This document shows, piece after piece, positions 1 through 10,789 of a DNA stretch of 64,000 nt (positions are counted from its first letter, which is position 1; the number at the start of each line of letters is the position of its first letter). The stretch lies in assembly GCF_900114495.1 (NCBI RefSeq), contig NZ_FOZI01000001.1, forward strand, positions 391,469 to 455,468, written 5' to 3'. A program made the position numbers and the translations under genes. The DNA is from Dyella sp. OK004. Its GTDB lineage: Bacteria; Pseudomonadota; Gammaproteobacteria; Xanthomonadales; Rhodanobacteraceae. Under the pieces are notes generated by a model. It was not told the DNA's origin, did not search any database, and saw only the letters and a program-made list of their open reading frames with translations.

Positions 1-76
1 CCGCTGCATAAGCGGCCAGGTCGCGGTAGCCCAACATCAAAGCGAACCAAAGGCCCACCTTCGCGAACAGGAATTC

Positions 77-796
77 TCAGTGCGGCACCGCCAGCACTAC
101 CAGCACGACCGCTTCGGTAAGTTCGGCAAGCACACCACAGGTATCACCGGTCATACCGCCAAGACGGTGCATGCAAGCACGCCGCCACAACAGAAACAGC
201 ACAGCAACGGCGACCAACACCCACACCCCACGCCAACCAGCCGACAAACAGAACAGCACAGTCATCGCCAGCATTGACAGGCATGCCAGTGCCGGCGCAT
301 CCATCAAACCGCTACCCAGGCCGCCACTGCGCACATAGGGCGTCGTCAGGAACGCAACCGTCAACACCGCTCTTCCGAGCACCGGCGCCAGCAACAGCCA
401 CACGCCCATCGGCGCGCTAGCCAACGCAGCAAACTTCACCAGCAACACCAACACCAACGCCACCACACCCGCCGGCCCGCAGCGCGGGTCCTTCATGATC
501 GTCAGCGTGCGCTCGCGGTCACCCATTCCCCCGATCCATGCATCGGCGCTGTCAGCAAGACCATCCAGATGCAACGCACCGGTGATCAACACCCATGCCG
601 ACAACAGCAACGCAGCAACGAGCAACGGCGCCCAGGCCTGCACAACCCACTGCAGCAGATAAAGCAGCAAACCGATCAACAGGCCGACCAGCGGATACCA
701 CGCCAGCGATCGCGCCTTCCCCTGCGCATCGTCAAAGACGCTCGCCGGCACCGGGATGCGCGTAAGAAAACCGATCGCGATCAGCAGACCACGCAT
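77..796 (-). CDS. cobS: Adenosylcobinamide-GDP ribazoletransferase (cobalamin synthase)
   Basis: Inner-membrane enzyme that joins alpha-ribazole (phosphate) to adenosylcobinamide-GDP, the last condensation in B12 assembly. The protein is a highly hydrophobic 239-aa chain. It has the N-terminal FLTRIPVP motif and the acidic metal-binding segment LDGLADSADAW (residues about 77-87), followed by MKDPRCGPAG, all typical of CobS. I start at 796 rather than at an upstream codon (823) because the ATG overlaps the cobC stop as TGATG, which points to translational coupling, and because the extra residues are not CobS-like. It is the last recognisable gene of the operon. Confidence 0.95.
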   Translation of the reverse strand: MRGLLIAIGFLTRIPVPASVFDDAQGKARSLAWYPLVGLLIGLLLYLLQWVVQAWAPLLVAALLLSAWVLITGALHLDGLADSADAWIGGMGDRERTLTIMKDPRCGPAGVVALVLVLLVKFAALASAPMGVWLLLAPVLGRAVLTVAFLTTPYVRSGGLGSGLMDAPALACLSMLAMTVLFCLSAGWRGVWVLVAVAVLFLLWRRACMHRLGGMTGDTCGVLAELTEAVVLVVLAVPH

Positions 797-1356
797 CAGG
801 CCAAAGCCTCGCCGATGGGCCACGCCAGTGGATGTAATGACGCATGCGGCACATCGATACCGGCCATATCGCCATAGCTACGCCCTTCCACCAGGCAGCG
901 CAGCAGGCGGATCGCGCCTCCATGAGTGACCACCAGTACGCGCCGGCCCTTCGCCTCGCGCACGACATCATTCAACGCGTCGCTCAAGCGCGCACGAAAC
1001 TGTCCGAAGGTTTCTCCGCCTGGCGGCGGATGCGCCACCGGATCGACCCAGAACCGGCCCAGTGCATCACCCTGTTCCTGCGCCAGCGTCTCGATCGGCA
1101 CACCCTGCCAACTGCCGAAGTGATATTCCGCCAGCCGCGCATCAAGCCGTAGTGGCAACTCGCGCGCCGCTGCCAGTTCGCGTGCGAAATCGGCACAGCG
1201 CCGCAGTGACGACGACACCACCGCATCCCAGCTTTGCCCCGCCACCGCGGCGCGCAACTGCGCCCAGCCCGTCGCAGTGAGCTGGTCATCCAGTTGCCCG
1301 CGATAGCTGCGTTGCCCGGTGTCGCCATGGCGCAGCAGCTCGATGGTGGTGCTCAT
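796..1356 (-). CDS. cobC: Alpha-ribazole phosphatase, histidine phosphatase superfamily
   Basis: Predicted to remove the 5'-phosphate from alpha-ribazole-5'-phosphate or adenosylcobalamin-5'-phosphate. At 186 aa it has the superfamily signature LLRHGDT with the phospho-accepting His10, an acid/base-type Glu77 in [11 protein letters not shown], and the second catalytic His145 in VVTHGGAIR. Its start overlaps the cobT stop by 4 bp and its stop touches the cobS start. The operon position separates it from general phosphoglycerate mutase-like phosphatases, which share the same fold. Confidence 0.9.
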   Translation of the reverse strand: MSTTIELLRHGDTGQRSYRGQLDDQLTATGWAQLRAAVAGQSWDAVVSSSLRRCADFARELAAARELPLRLDARLAEYHFGSWQGVPIETLAQEQGDALGRFWVDPVAHPPPGGETFGQFRARLSDALNDVVREAKGRRVLVVTHGGAIRLLRCLVEGRSYGDMAGIDVPHASLHPLAWPIGEALA

Positions 1357-2399
1357 GCGTTCGACACCCCGGCCTGCGCGAAGGTCGCCATGCGGTTATG
1401 CAGGGCGCAGGCCAGCCGCAGCAGCGGCACGGCAACCGCAGCACCGCTCGCCTCACCCAGCCGCAGGTTGAGATCGAGCAGCGGATCGGCTTCCAGCGCG
1501 GCCAACAAACGCGCATGTCCGCGCTCATGCGAACGATGCGAAAACAACATCCATGGCCTGCATGCCGGCTGGATACGCACTGCCGCCAGCGCCGCGGCGG
1601 TGGTGATAAAACCATCGACCAGTACCGGCAAGCCGCACTGCGCCGCAGCGATATAGGCGCCAGTCAAAGCCGCTATCTCAAAACCGCCGAAACACCGCAA
1701 TTGCTCCAGCGGCGATACTGCTTCGCGATGTCGCGCCAGGCCACGCTCAATCACCGCCGCCTTGCGCGCGATACCCGCGTCATCGAGTCCCGTACCCGCA
1801 CCGGCCAACGCTGCCGCTGACTCGTGCAGAAGCGCGCAAGCCAGTGCAGTGGCCGCCGTGGTGTTGGCGATGCCCATCTCGCCGCCGATAAACAACTGCG
1901 CACCGGCCTGCTTCGCGGCATGCACGCTATCCGCACCAGCCTGCAGGGCTGCCTGCAACTGCGACGGCGTCATCGCTTCACCAGTCGCGAAATTCGCCGT
2001 GGCGCTGGCAATAAAGGCACGGCGCACGCCGGGAAGTTCGCCGGGGTCGTTCACCGTGCCGAGATTCACCACCTCTAGCGATGCACCCAACTCACTTGCC
2101 AACACGCTGATCGCCGCGCCGCCATGGGCGAAGTTGCGCACCATCTCGCCAGTCACCGCTTGCGGAAACGCGGAAACGCTCTCCTCCGCCACGCCATGAT
2201 CGCCGGCGAACACGCTGATCCACACCCGCTCCACCTGCGGCCGCACGTCACCTTGCAAGCCAGCCAGCCGTATCGCCACCGACTCCAGGGCCCCCAGCGA
2301 GCCCGGCGGCTTGGTCAGCTGTTGCTGATGGGCTCGCGCAGCCTCTTCGATGGTGCGATTGACGTCGGCACAAGCTTGATTCAAGAACTCAATAGTCAC
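1353..2399 (-). CDS. cobT: Nicotinate-nucleotide-dimethylbenzimidazole phosphoribosyltransferase
   Basis: Activates the lower ligand: transfers phosphoribose from nicotinate mononucleotide to dimethylbenzimidazole to give alpha-ribazole-5'-phosphate. The 348-aa length is normal. [11 protein letters not shown] near residue 30 is the family N-terminal motif. The catalytic Glu is Glu316 in [10 protein letters not shown], matching Glu317 of the Salmonella enzyme as I remember it. The gene overlaps cobC by 4 bp downstream and the end of cobU by 4 bp upstream, so it is a mid-operon cistron. Confidence 0.95.
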   Translation of the reverse strand: MTIEFLNQACADVNRTIEEAARAHQQQLTKPPGSLGALESVAIRLAGLQGDVRPQVERVWISVFAGDHGVAEESVSAFPQAVTGEMVRNFAHGGAAISVLASELGASLEVVNLGTVNDPGELPGVRRAFIASATANFATGEAMTPSQLQAALQAGADSVHAAKQAGAQLFIGGEMGIANTTAATALACALLHESAAALAGAGTGLDDAGIARKAAVIERGLARHREAVSPLEQLRCFGGFEIAALTGAYIAAAQCGLPVLVDGFITTAAALAAVRIQPACRPWMLFSHRSHERGHARLLAALEADPLLDLNLRLGEASGAAVAVPLLRLACALHNRMATFAQAGVSNA

Positions 2400-2917
2400 G
2401 GCAGATTTCCTTTGAGGGCCAGCGGCAAACCCGCAGCCACAAACAACACACGCTCGCAGTGCGCGGCGAGCGCCTGATGCAAACGTCCCGCCTCGTCGAC
2501 AAAGCGCCGGCTCAACTCGCCCATCGGCACCACGCCAAGACCGACTTCGTTGCTCACCAGCAGCACCTCGCCCGGCAAGGATGGCAGCGTGCTCAACAGG
2601 GCTTCACGCTCGCGTTCAAAACGTTGCGCATCGGCATCGCCCAGGAGATTGCTGAGCCATAGCGTAAGGCAGTCCACCAGCAGGCAGCGCCCCGGGCGCG
2701 CATGGGTTCGCAAGGTATCGGCGAGCGCCAGCGGCTCTTCCACGCTATGCCAGTACTTGGGCCGCTGCGCACGATGATGGGCGATGCGCGCCGCCATCTC
2801 TTCGTCATGCGCCTGCGCGGTAGCGATATAGACCACGTCGTTGCCGGACGCCGTCGCCATCCGTTCGGCCAGCGCGCTCTTGCCCGAGCGCGCGCCACCG
2901 AGAATCAGGTTGCGCAT
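2396..2917 (-). CDS. cobU: Bifunctional adenosylcobinamide kinase / guanylyltransferase
   Basis: Phosphorylates adenosylcobinamide and transfers GMP from GTP to give adenosylcobinamide-GDP. The 173-aa protein opens with the P-loop GGARSGKS (residues 7-14). It has [10 protein letters not shown] (His47/His48, the region of the guanylylated His) and the late motif [11 protein letters not shown]. The frame stays open upstream to 3202, but that stretch is the shadow of cobQ, and homology starts at MRNLILGG. The start therefore overlaps the cobQ end by 13 bp. Confidence 0.95.
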   Translation of the reverse strand: MRNLILGGARSGKSALAERMATASGNDVVYIATAQAHDEEMAARIAHHRAQRPKYWHSVEEPLALADTLRTHARPGRCLLVDCLTLWLSNLLGDADAQRFEREREALLSTLPSLPGEVLLVSNEVGLGVVPMGELSRRFVDEAGRLHQALAAHCERVLFVAAGLPLALKGNLP

Positions 2918-4377
2918 GAGTTCACCCCCAACAGTTGCGACAAGATATCCGTATCCAGATGTGCTTCGACTGCATCGGCCAGACGCTCGATGCTCGCCTC
3001 GCGCAAGGCACGCATATCCACGGCAGCGGCATCGCGCAGTCCCGCCCAATGCAGCAAGGCCTGTAGCGCGGCCGGCTCGTCGAACAAGCCATGCAAATAG
3101 GTGCCGAGTACTTGTCCATCGGCGGAGAGCGCACCGTCGCAACGGCCGCCATCCAGCACACAGACTGGCGCACGCAAGGCATCCCCGCGACTGATCCCGC
3201 AATGGATTTCGTAGCCGTTGACCGCCGCGCCGTCGAACACCAGCCGCCCGGCAGCCTGGCGCAACTGCTTGCCGCTCTCGAGCGTGGTCTCCATCGCCAG
3301 CCAGCCGAGGCCCTGACTGGAACCCGCCTCACCCTCGATGCCCAGCGGGTCATGGATGGCCTGCCCCAACATCTGGAAGCCGCCGCAGATGCCAATCACC
3401 TTGCCGCCATAGCGCAGATGCTTTGTGATGGCCGCATCCCAACCGGCATAACGCAGCCATGCCAGATCCGCCCGCGTCGACTTGGAGCCGGGCAATACGA
3501 TCAGATCGCAAACCGGCGGTGTTTCGCCCGGCCCGACCAGATGGACGTCCAGCTGCGGATGCGCGCGCAAGGCATCGAAGTCGGTGTGATTGCTGATACG
3601 CGGGAGTACCGGAATCGCCACGCGCAGCTTCGCTGCTTCGCGCACTTCGCGTTCGCGCGGCAGTGCGTCCTCCGCCTCCAGATGCAGCCCGTGCAGATAG
3701 GGCAGCACACCGAGCACCGGCTTGCCGGTCTCGCGCTCCAGCCAGTCGAGTCCCGGTTGCAGCAGCGCGATATCCCCGCGAAAGCGATTGATCACGAAGC
3801 CCACCACGCGCGCACGCTCACTTTCCGACAGCAAGGCCAGCGTACCCACCAGATGCGCGAATACTCCGCCGCGATCGATATCGGCGACCAGCAGCACCGG
3901 GCAATCCACCGCCTCGGCATAACCCATGTTGGCGATATCGCGATCGCGCAGATTGATCTCGGCCGGGCTGCCGGCACCTTCCACCACGATCGCCTGATAC
4001 TGCGCCGCCAGCCGCGCATGCGAGGCCAGCACTGCGTTCATCGCAACGCGCTTGTACTCGTGATAGTCGCGCGCATCCATGCTGCCGATGGCATGGCCAT
4101 GCACGATCACCTGCGCACCGATATCCGAATTCGGCTTGAGCAGCACCGGATTGAAATCCGTATGTGGCGGCACACCGGCGGCCTGCGCTTGCACGGCCTG
4201 CGCGCGCCCGATCTCGCCGCCATCCACCGTCACCGCCGCATTCAGCGCCATGTTCTGCGGCTTGAACGGTGCTACCACCACGCCGCGCCGACGCAGCCAG
4301 CGGCATAGCGCCGCTACCACCGTGCTCTTGCCGGCGTCAGAAGTGCAGCCTTGCACCATCAGTACACGTGCCGTCAT
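2905..4377 (-). CDS. cobQ: Cobyric acid synthase (glutamine-hydrolysing)
   Basis: Amidates adenosyl-cobyrinate a,c-diamide at positions b, d, e and g using glutamine and ATP. At 490 aa it has the family layout: an N-terminal dethiobiotin-synthetase-like ATPase domain ([11 protein letters not shown], residues 9-19) and a C-terminal class I-like glutamine amidotransferase domain. The nucleophile is Cys331 in [12 protein letters not shown], and a late TYLHGLFD contains the His of the triad. Also called cbiP. It overlaps cobD by 4 bp and cobU by 13 bp. Confidence 0.97.
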   Translation of the reverse strand: MTARVLMVQGCTSDAGKSTVVAALCRWLRRRGVVVAPFKPQNMALNAAVTVDGGEIGRAQAVQAQAAGVPPHTDFNPVLLKPNSDIGAQVIVHGHAIGSMDARDYHEYKRVAMNAVLASHARLAAQYQAIVVEGAGSPAEINLRDRDIANMGYAEAVDCPVLLVADIDRGGVFAHLVGTLALLSESERARVVGFVINRFRGDIALLQPGLDWLERETGKPVLGVLPYLHGLHLEAEDALPREREVREAAKLRVAIPVLPRISNHTDFDALRAHPQLDVHLVGPGETPPVCDLIVLPGSKSTRADLAWLRYAGWDAAITKHLRYGGKVIGICGGFQMLGQAIHDPLGIEGEAGSSQGLGWLAMETTLESGKQLRQAAGRLVFDGAAVNGYEIHCGISRGDALRAPVCVLDGGRCDGALSADGQVLGTYLHGLFDEPAALQALLHWAGLRDAAAVDMRALREASIERLADAVEAHLDTDILSQLLGVNSCAT

Positions 4378-5384
4378 CGCGTGGACTCCCTTAGCGCCTC
4401 GCCGGAAAGCGCGTGTTCCAGCGCCACGTCCAGTCGCACGAAAGCCCGATCATCACCGGGCAGACCGAAGCGCAGGCTGGCCGGCGCATCGAAGCGCCGC
4501 ACCAACACGCCTTGTCGCGCCAGCGCGCGCTCCAACAACGGCGCCCGCTCGTCGCGACACCACTGAAATAACGCAGTGCCCGCCGCAGGCGCCAGGCCAT
4601 GACGGCCGAGCAAGGCAGACAAACGCGTACTGACCGCGTGTAACTGCTCGCGCGCCTGCGCCTGCCAGTCGCTATCCGCCAACGCCAGTTTCAGCACATG
4701 TCGCGTCGGCCCACTCAGCGTCCACGGCCCCAGTCGCTCACGCAGTGCTACCAGCAGATCGGTGGTTGCGCTGACAAAACCCGCCCGCGCGCCGGCCAGA
4801 CCAAAGAACTTGCCGACCGAACGCAGCACCACCAGGCCCGTCCTCGCCGGCAGCATGCACAGGCTGGCTTCCGGCGTGGCATCGATAAAAGCTTCGTCCA
4901 CCACCAGCCAGCCGCCACGACGAGCGAGGCTGGCATGCAGGCCGAGCAACTGTTCCTGGCTGAAGCACTCGCCGCCTGGATTGTTCGGATGCATCAACAC
5001 GATCACGTTGAAACTCGAGGCACGCGCGAACAGTTCCGTCGCCGAAGCCGGTTCGACCCGGTGCCCGGCCTGCCGCCACGCATGCGCGTGCTCCGCATAG
5101 CCCGGCGACAACACGCCCACACGGGAGCGCTCGCGCAACGCGGGCAACGCCTGGATCGCCGCCTGCGAACCCGCGACGGGCAGTAGCGACAATGTGCTGT
5201 AGTACGCGCGCGCCGCGTCGATCAGGCCATCGTCATGCTCGGGCAAACGATGCCAGGCCTCGGCGGGAATCGGCGGCACCGGCCACGCATACGGACTGAT
5301 GCCGGTGGACAGATCCAGCCAGTCTTCCGGCGGCCGTCCGTATTCGCGCGCGGCGCGCAACAGGCGCCCTCCATGTTCAAGCAT
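4374..5384 (-). CDS. cobD: L-threonine-O-3-phosphate decarboxylase (PLP enzyme)
   Basis: Makes (R)-1-aminopropan-2-ol phosphate, the linker between the corrin ring and the nucleotide loop (cobD in Salmonella, cobC in Pseudomonas denitrificans naming). It is a 336-aa aminotransferase fold I protein with HGG at the N-terminus, PNNPGG near the middle and the PLP-binding Lys192 in [12 protein letters not shown]. The frame is open upstream to 5579, but MLEHGGRL at 5384 is where homology begins, and this start overlaps the cbiB stop by 8 bp. It sits directly before cobQ and after cbiB, the enzyme that uses its product. Confidence 0.92.
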   Translation of the reverse strand: MLEHGGRLLRAAREYGRPPEDWLDLSTGISPYAWPVPPIPAEAWHRLPEHDDGLIDAARAYYSTLSLLPVAGSQAAIQALPALRERSRVGVLSPGYAEHAHAWRQAGHRVEPASATELFARASSFNVIVLMHPNNPGGECFSQEQLLGLHASLARRGGWLVVDEAFIDATPEASLCMLPARTGLVVLRSVGKFFGLAGARAGFVSATTDLLVALRERLGPWTLSGPTRHVLKLALADSDWQAQAREQLHAVSTRLSALLGRHGLAPAAGTALFQWCRDERAPLLERALARQGVLVRRFDAPASLRFGLPGDDRAFVRLDVALEHALSGEALRESTR

Positions 5385-6297
5385 GCCAGCCTCCGTGCCG
5401 CGCCAACGCCAACACCCACACCACGGACAGCCATAGCAAGACGCCATGCCGCACCAGTCGCAAGGCGCGCACGATCGATGCCGCACCGGGCTCGCCGCCT
5501 TCGCCCAGCTCGGGGCGCGACTCCCAGGCACCGTCATACGGCGCCGGCCCACCGAGCCGCACGCCGATGGCGCCCGCACCGGCCGCCATCACCGGCCCTG
5601 CATTGGGGCTGTCCCACAGCGGCGCCTGCTTGCGCCAGCAGCGCCACGCACGGGTGGCGTCGCCGAGCAATGCATAGGTGAGCGCGGTGAGTCGTGCGGG
5701 CACCCAGTTGAGCAGATCGTCGATACGCGCCGCCGCCCAGCCAAAATGCTCATAGCGCGCCGTGCGATAACCCCACATCGCGTCGAGCGTATTGGCGAGC
5801 CGATACAGCACCGCTCCCGGCGCACCAAGCAACGCAAACCAGAACAGCGCACCGAACACGGCATCGTTGCCGTTCTCCAACACGGATTCGGTGGCCGCGG
5901 CTGCGACCTGACGCTCATCCAGTACCGCAGTGTCGCGACTGACCATGCGCGACACCGCCATGCGCGCCGCAGACAGGTCATCGCACTGCAAGGCATCGGC
6001 TACCGGCTGCGCATGCTCACTGAGGCTGCGATGGCCAATCGCCAGATACAGCAACGCAGCACCCGTCACGCAGAACAGCCATGGCGATAGCGCACCCATG
6101 AATCCTGTGGTCGCAATGACCCATGGCAGCACCGCCAGACTCCACGCCAACACACCGGCACGGCGACGGTCGCGATAGCACCTTGCTTCCACCCATTTCG
6201 CCACGCGTCCGAAGCCGACCAGCGGATGCGCGCGGCGCGGTTCGCCCAGCCACGCATCCAGCAGCACCGCCAGCGTCATGGCGAGCGCGGTGGTCAT
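5377..6297 (-). CDS. cbiB: Adenosylcobinamide-phosphate synthase
   Basis: Inner-membrane enzyme that attaches aminopropanol (phosphate) to cobyric acid, giving adenosylcobinamide (phosphate). The 306-aa protein has several hydrophobic segments and the family motifs [17 protein letters not shown] near the N-terminus, a conserved [17 protein letters not shown] block, and a [13 protein letters not shown] segment. The ATG at 6297 overlaps the cobB stop as ATGA. The upstream in-frame extension to 6627 is antisense-like shadow of cobB and is left out. The C-terminus contains further hydrophobic stretches. Confidence 0.93.
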   Translation of the reverse strand: MTTALAMTLAVLLDAWLGEPRRAHPLVGFGRVAKWVEARCYRDRRRAGVLAWSLAVLPWVIATTGFMGALSPWLFCVTGAALLYLAIGHRSLSEHAQPVADALQCDDLSAARMAVSRMVSRDTAVLDERQVAAAATESVLENGNDAVFGALFWFALLGAPGAVLYRLANTLDAMWGYRTARYEHFGWAAARIDDLLNWVPARLTALTYALLGDATRAWRCWRKQAPLWDSPNAGPVMAAGAGAIGVRLGGPAPYDGAWESRPELGEGGEPGAASIVRALRLVRHGVLLWLSVVWVLALARHGGWHA

Positions 6298-7589
6298 GAC
6301 AGGAACAAGCGCATGGCGGCATCCGGATGAGACGGAAAATAGAAATGCACAAAGCTCGCCGTCATGCGCTGGCGGCGATACACCGCTTCGCGCCCCGGCC
6401 CGCGGTCGGGATTGGCGGCCTGCGCCAGCAGCGGATGATCGATCTCGGCCTGTGCATAGTGAAAGGTATGGCCGCGTAACTCGCCCTCGGGCAAGGCCAC
6501 GGACTGCATGCCCAGACCCGACAGGCGCTGCTGCATCGTCGCCCGTCCGGGCAACAGACCCGCCATGCGATGCGCCGGCCCCTCGCTGGCCGCCAGCGTA
6601 TCGAGCGCAAACAACATGCCGCCGCATTCGGCCAGCAAGGGTTTGCCAGCATCGACATGCGCGTGCAGGTCCGCATGCAGCTCACTCAGTCGCGACAGGG
6701 CTGGCAAATGAAGCTCGGGATACCCACCTGGCAGCCACACCGCATCACAGGCCGGCAGCGGATTGCCAGCCAGCGGCGAGAAGAAGCACAGCTCCGCCCC
6801 TGCCTCGCGCAATACATCCAGATTGGCGGGATAGATAAAACAGAATGCGTCGTCGCGCGCGATAGCGATGCGCCGCCCCTGCAAGCGTGGTGCGATGGGC
6901 GCGACGTCTTCGGCGGCGAACGCCACCGGTGGCGGCAACTGCAGCGAGACATGCGCCTCCAGTGCATCGGCCAGCGCGTCGACACGCGCATCGAGATCGG
7001 CCAGCTCGCCCGCAGACACCAGACCGAGATGCCGTTCCGGCAAGGCCAGCGCAGGATCGCGCGGCAGCGCGCCGAGCCAGTGCAGATCTGGCGGAAGGCT
7101 CTCGGCCAGCAGTTTGGCGTGATACGCGCTGCCGATGCGGTTGGCCGCGACACCGTGCACTGCTAACCCTTCGCGATAACGTGCCAGGCCGGTAGCTACC
7201 GCACCGAACGTCTGCGCCATCGCCGAGCCATCGATCACTACCAGCACCGGCAGGCCGAATTGCTGGGCCAGATCGGCGCTGGAAACACCGCCGTCGAACA
7301 GACCCATCACGCCTTCCACCAGGATCAGCTCGGCATCGCCGGCCGCCCGGTAAAGACGCGCGCGCACATCCGTCGCCCCACCCATCCAGCCGTCCAGCTG
7401 ATACACCGGCCGGCCACTGGCACGCTCCAACACCATCGGATCGAGAAAATCCGGCCCGGTCTTGAACACCTGCACACGCCGCCCCTGCCGCCCATGCGCA
7501 CGCGCCAGTGCCGCAGTGAACGAGGTCTTGCCCTGTCCCGAGGCAGGCGCGGAAACCAACAGCGCGGGGCAATGGCGCGGCGCGCTCAC
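6294..7589 (-). CDS. cobB: Cobyrinate a,c-diamide synthase
   Basis: Glutamine-dependent amidation of the a and c carboxylates of (hydrogeno)byrinate; cobB and cbiA are the aerobic- and anaerobic-route names, and sequence alone does not separate them here. At 431 aa it has an N-terminal ATPase domain with [11 protein letters not shown] (residues 15-25) and KTGPDFLDP, then a C-terminal glutamine amidotransferase domain with Cys322 in [10 protein letters not shown]. It overlaps cobO by 4 bp and cbiB by 4 bp. Its presence means that cobyrinate, or a precursor imported or made elsewhere, can enter this set. Confidence 0.93.
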   Translation of the reverse strand: MSAPRHCPALLVSAPASGQGKTSFTAALARAHGRQGRRVQVFKTGPDFLDPMVLERASGRPVYQLDGWMGGATDVRARLYRAAGDAELILVEGVMGLFDGGVSSADLAQQFGLPVLVVIDGSAMAQTFGAVATGLARYREGLAVHGVAANRIGSAYHAKLLAESLPPDLHWLGALPRDPALALPERHLGLVSAGELADLDARVDALADALEAHVSLQLPPPVAFAAEDVAPIAPRLQGRRIAIARDDAFCFIYPANLDVLREAGAELCFFSPLAGNPLPACDAVWLPGGYPELHLPALSRLSELHADLHAHVDAGKPLLAECGGMLFALDTLAASEGPAHRMAGLLPGRATMQQRLSGLGMQSVALPEGELRGHTFHYAQAEIDHPLLAQAANPDRGPGREAVYRRQRMTASFVHFYFPSHPDAAMRLFLS

Positions 7590-8203
7590 AACTCGATACC
7601 CTTCTGCGCTTTGATGCCTGCTTCAAAAGCGTGCTTGACCACGCGCATCTCGGTCACTGTGTCGGCCACCTCGACCAGACCGCCCGGCGCGCCACGGCCG
7701 GTGATGACGACGTGCTGGTTCGGCGGGCGCGCCGCGACGGCGGCCAACACCTGCTCGAGCTGTACGTATTGCTTGACCAGCGCGATGTTCAACTCATCCA
7801 GCAAGACAAAATCGTAGCTCGCATCGCTCAGCATGCGCGCCGCAATCTGCCACGCGGCCTGCGCTGCGGCGATGTCGCGCGCCTTGTCCTGAGTCTCCCA
7901 GGTAAAGCCTTCGCCCATCACGTGATAGTCCAGCTCGTCGGCGAAGCGGCGGAAGAAGGCTTCTTCACCGGTCGAGAAACTGCCCTTGATGAACTGCACC
8001 ACGCCACAGCGGAAGCCATGCCCCAGCGAGCGCGCCAGCATGCCGAAACCGGACGAGCTCTTGCCCTTGCCGTTGCCGGTATTCACCACCAGCACACCGC
8101 GCTCGATGGTGGCGCGGGCAATCTTGCGATCCACCAGCTCCTTCTTGCGTTGCATACGCTCGCGGTGGCGTTCTTCCGGGGTCATCTCATCACGGCTTGT
8201 CAT
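7586..8203 (-). CDS. cobO: Corrinoid (cob(I)yrinate a,c-diamide) adenosyltransferase
   Basis: Transfers the 5'-deoxyadenosyl group from ATP to Co(I) of corrinoids (CobO/BtuR/CobA family). The 205-aa protein has a charged N-terminal helix, then the unusual P-loop NTGNGKGKSSSGFG (residues 41-54), QFIKGSFSTGEE and FVLLDELNIAL, all family hallmarks. ATP is bound in reverse orientation in this family. It lies 2 bp after btuM and overlaps cobB by 4 bp, so imported corrinoid would be adenosylated by the next gene product. Confidence 0.95.
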   Translation of the reverse strand: MTSRDEMTPEERHRERMQRKKELVDRKIARATIERGVLVVNTGNGKGKSSSGFGMLARSLGHGFRCGVVQFIKGSFSTGEEAFFRRFADELDYHVMGEGFTWETQDKARDIAAAQAAWQIAARMLSDASYDFVLLDELNIALVKQYVQLEQVLAAVAARPPNQHVVITGRGAPGGLVEVADTVTEMRVVKHAFEAGIKAQKGIEL

Positions 8204-8205
8204 GC

Positions 8206-8781
8206 TCAGCGCTCCACCGCTGTGCTACGCGCCACCACCACGCGCTGATAGACAGCGAAGCCTGCCAGCGCGATAGCGACATACGTCATCGTGGTGCGCA
8301 CGAACAGCGGCCCCCACTGCCACAGCCGCACGAGGTACTCGCTCATATGCGGCTGCGCATAGCGGCCGCCCAGCCAATAGAACGCACCATTGGAAATGGC
8401 AAAGGAGCACGCCGCCGCGAGCAACGCCACGGCGAGCGCGCCGGCCAGCGAACCCACGCTCGCCTGCAGACGGCCGGCATACCAGCGGCCGCCGTACCAC
8501 AGCACCGCATAGGCCAGCAGCAGGAAGGAGTACGCGGGCGTCACGCAAAAATCGCTGACGCCCGCGTACGACACCGATATCCAGTCAAGCACCACCGCCA
8601 GCACCATGAACATGCCGAAGTAGAGATGCTCGCGCAGACTCAGGCCGCCGAGAAAGAACACCGCCATCGAAGCATCCGGCAAGTTCAAGGCCGTGCCGAA
8701 ATGATGAAAGCGTGTAGCGATCATCACGGCAGCCAGCGACACCAGCAGCAGGACGGATAAACGCGAGGACGGTGGTTTCAT
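8206..8781 (-). CDS. btuM: BtuM-like solitary cobalamin transporter
   Basis: This 191-aa protein has about six hydrophobic segments and almost no soluble part. It carries LPDASMAVFFLGGL (34-47) and DWISVSYAGVSDFCVTP (66-82). I recognise it as BtuM, an ECF S-component-like B12 transporter known to work without the ECF module. Cys79 in DFCVT matches the cobalt-ligating Cys80 of the Thiobacillus denitrificans protein as I recall it. Position between btuB and cobO, and the absence of btuCDF here, support a role in moving corrinoid across the inner membrane. Substrate is inferred, not shown. Confidence 0.8.
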   Translation of the reverse strand: MKPPSSRLSVLLLVSLAAVMIATRFHHFGTALNLPDASMAVFFLGGLSLREHLYFGMFMVLAVVLDWISVSYAGVSDFCVTPAYSFLLLAYAVLWYGGRWYAGRLQASVGSLAGALAVALLAAACSFAISNGAFYWLGGRYAQPHMSEYLVRLWQWGPLFVRTTMTYVAIALAGFAVYQRVVVARSTAVER

Positions 8782-8811
8782 AGTCAGTATTCCGTAGAAG
8801 GGTCGAAAGGT

Positions 8812-10677
8812 TTATTGCGCCGGCTGATAACTCACGCTCACCATCGCCGTGCGCCCGAGCTGGTTGTAGAACGCTGCGGTTTCGTAGCGCTTGTCGAACA
8901 CATTGCGTGCACTGAGCTGCAGCTTCCAGTCGCGATCCAGCGCGTAAGCCAGGCGCAGATCGGTCAAGGCATAGCCGCCAAGGCGCGTGCGGTTGGCGAT
9001 GTCGTCATAGCGATGATCCGCGGCGTACACGCTGGCGCCGATGCTGAAAGCACCAAAGCGGCGATCGGCATCGATGCGTGCGCTGCGTCCGGCACGGCGC
9101 GGCAACAGACGGTCGCGGTTGGGGCCAACGCTCTCATTGCGCGGATCGAGCCAGGTTGCGGTACCGCGCAGATCCCAGCCGGCCAGCGTGGTATTCGCCA
9201 CCGCTTCAACACCGTGTATGCGCGCGCGTTCCACATTGCCCGGCAGACCCACCGACGCGTCATAGGCGATCAGGTCGCGAATGTGCGTTTCGAAGGCATT
9301 GAGCGACCAGCCACCCCAGCCATGCGTGCCGCGCAGGCCCAGCTCGTAGCTGCGCGAACTCTCCGGCCGCAGCGATGGGCTGCCATAGCCGGGGTAGTAC
9401 AGCTCGTTGAAGGTCGGCGCCTTGAACGCCGTGCCCGCACTCGCAGTGAGGCGCAGGGCGCGAGTGAAATCCCAGCCCCACAGCACGCTGCCGGTGGTCT
9501 TGCCGCCGAACTGCTGATTGTCGTCGCGCCGCACGCTGGCTTGCAGCGAATGTGCGCCGAAGGTCTGCTGCCACTGGCCGAATACGCCACGGTTGAGGCG
9601 ACGATCGCGCGCATAGGTGGTGGTGCTGTCCACACGGTCGCGCAGCCAGTCGTAGCCCAGGCTCCATAAGCCGCCACCTAAGGCAAGATCACCCTGCAGC
9701 GAGCCAAGATCGCGATGCGTATTGAAGGTGTTGGAGAACACACCGTCCTTGTAGTTGTCGCTGAGGTCCGCGCTCTGCCCTACGTTCAAGGTCAGCGTCA
9801 GCAGCTTGCTCGGACGGTAATGCACCCGCGCGCCCGCCACTTGCTGCACCACATCGGACTGGTTGGTCTGCGAGCCGTCGTATTCGTTATAGCCCCAGCT
9901 GCGCAGCCACTGCGCATCCGCATCCCAGGCCTCGCTGAAGCGGTAGCCGCCCTTGAGCGACACCGAGTTGTCGCGGAACCCGTCGCGATCCGGCTCATAG
10001 ACAAAACAACCCGCACCGCCCGGCGAGGGCTTGCCACGACAGGCATTGATGCCGTCGGTGTTCTCGTGCGTCGCCTCGACCGCATACCAGCCGTCACCGA
10101 CCTTGCCAGCCAGGCCGGCACCCGCGCGAACACTCTGGTTGCTGCCGTAGCCCAGATTGAAATTCGGCACGAACGCACCCTGCGGACGCCGCGTGAAAAT
10201 CTGGATCACACCACCCAGCGCCTCCGAACCGTACAGACTCGAAAACGGTCCGCGCACGATCTCGATGCGCTCGATCTGCTCCACCGGGATGTTCTGGATC
10301 GACGCCTGGCCCAGCGTGGCCGAACCGATCTTCACGCCGTCCACCAGCACCAGCACGTGATCGGCCTCGGTGCCGCGCAGGAAGAACGAAGTCGCCTTGC
10401 CCGGCCCACCGTTGTTGGCGATCGACAGGCCCGGCGTGCCCTGCAGCAGATCCTGCACCGACTGCGGCTGCAAGCGCTCGATATCCGCCCGATCGATCAC
10501 CGTTACTGCCGACAGCGTATTCACCTGCGTCTGCTCGGTACGCGTGGCCGTCACCACCACGCTATTGAGATCACTCGCCGAATCGCCCGCCACGTCCGCG
10601 GCAAACACCGACCCACACACACACGACAACGCGGCCGCCAACGCAGACCGACGCACAAAAGAAACATGCAATGACAC
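8812..10677 (-). CDS. btuB: TonB-dependent cobalamin outer-membrane receptor
   Basis: A 621-aa outer-membrane barrel with a signal peptide (residues 1-26, ending SVFA-A), a TonB-box-like DLNSVVVTAT, and a plug domain with QDLLQGTPGLSI and the VLVDGVKIGS segment typical of BtuB. It is the first gene after the B12 riboswitch. The start is a GTG at 10677, because TAGGAG lies 6-7 bp upstream and the nearby ATG is out of frame. The C-terminus ends SYQPAQ rather than in the usual terminal aromatic residue. It feeds btuM and the cob enzymes behind it. Confidence 0.93.
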   Translation of the reverse strand: MSLHVSFVRRSALAAALSCVCGSVFAADVAGDSASDLNSVVVTATRTEQTQVNTLSAVTVIDRADIERLQPQSVQDLLQGTPGLSIANNGGPGKATSFFLRGTEADHVLVLVDGVKIGSATLGQASIQNIPVEQIERIEIVRGPFSSLYGSEALGGVIQIFTRRPQGAFVPNFNLGYGSNQSVRAGAGLAGKVGDGWYAVEATHENTDGINACRGKPSPGGAGCFVYEPDRDGFRDNSVSLKGGYRFSEAWDADAQWLRSWGYNEYDGSQTNQSDVVQQVAGARVHYRPSKLLTLTLNVGQSADLSDNYKDGVFSNTFNTHRDLGSLQGDLALGGGLWSLGYDWLRDRVDSTTTYARDRRLNRGVFGQWQQTFGAHSLQASVRRDDNQQFGGKTTGSVLWGWDFTRALRLTASAGTAFKAPTFNELYYPGYGSPSLRPESSRSYELGLRGTHGWGGWSLNAFETHIRDLIAYDASVGLPGNVERARIHGVEAVANTTLAGWDLRGTATWLDPRNESVGPNRDRLLPRRAGRSARIDADRRFGAFSIGASVYAADHRYDDIANRTRLGGYALTDLRLAYALDRDWKLQLSARNVFDKRYETAAFYNQLGRTAMVSVSYQPAQ

Positions 10678-10691
10678 TGAGAGCTCCTACA

Positions 10692-10709
10692 CCGCGCCTG
10701 CCCGCGCGG
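10692..10709 (-). other. GC hairpin next to the btuB Shine-Dalgarno
   Basis: CCGCGC-GGGCAG-GCGCGG can form a 6-bp stem that ends 4 nt before the TAGGAG of btuB. It could be part of the riboswitch expression platform, hiding or exposing the ribosome site. This is inferred from position only. Confidence 0.4.
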
Positions 10710-10789
10710 AACGCATGGGGTCAGGACAGACGGAAGGAGGCTTGGCCGGCGTGCTGACGCACACCACCCACGACATCGCCCACCGCATG

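Noticed and set aside
1-76. A frame on the minus strand running off the left edge directly after the cobS stop (reads as FAKVGLWFALMLGYRDL)
   Set aside because: Too short to judge: fewer than 25 codons, with no clear start or ribosome site. It could be the beginning of another gene, but the window does not show enough.
2918-3202. In-frame upstream extension of cobU (and similar extensions of cobD, cbiB, sucC, pgeF and the GH65 fusion)
   Set aside because: The added residues are out-of-frame shadows of the neighbouring gene or non-homologous sequence. Motif-based starts and ribosome sites place the real starts further in.
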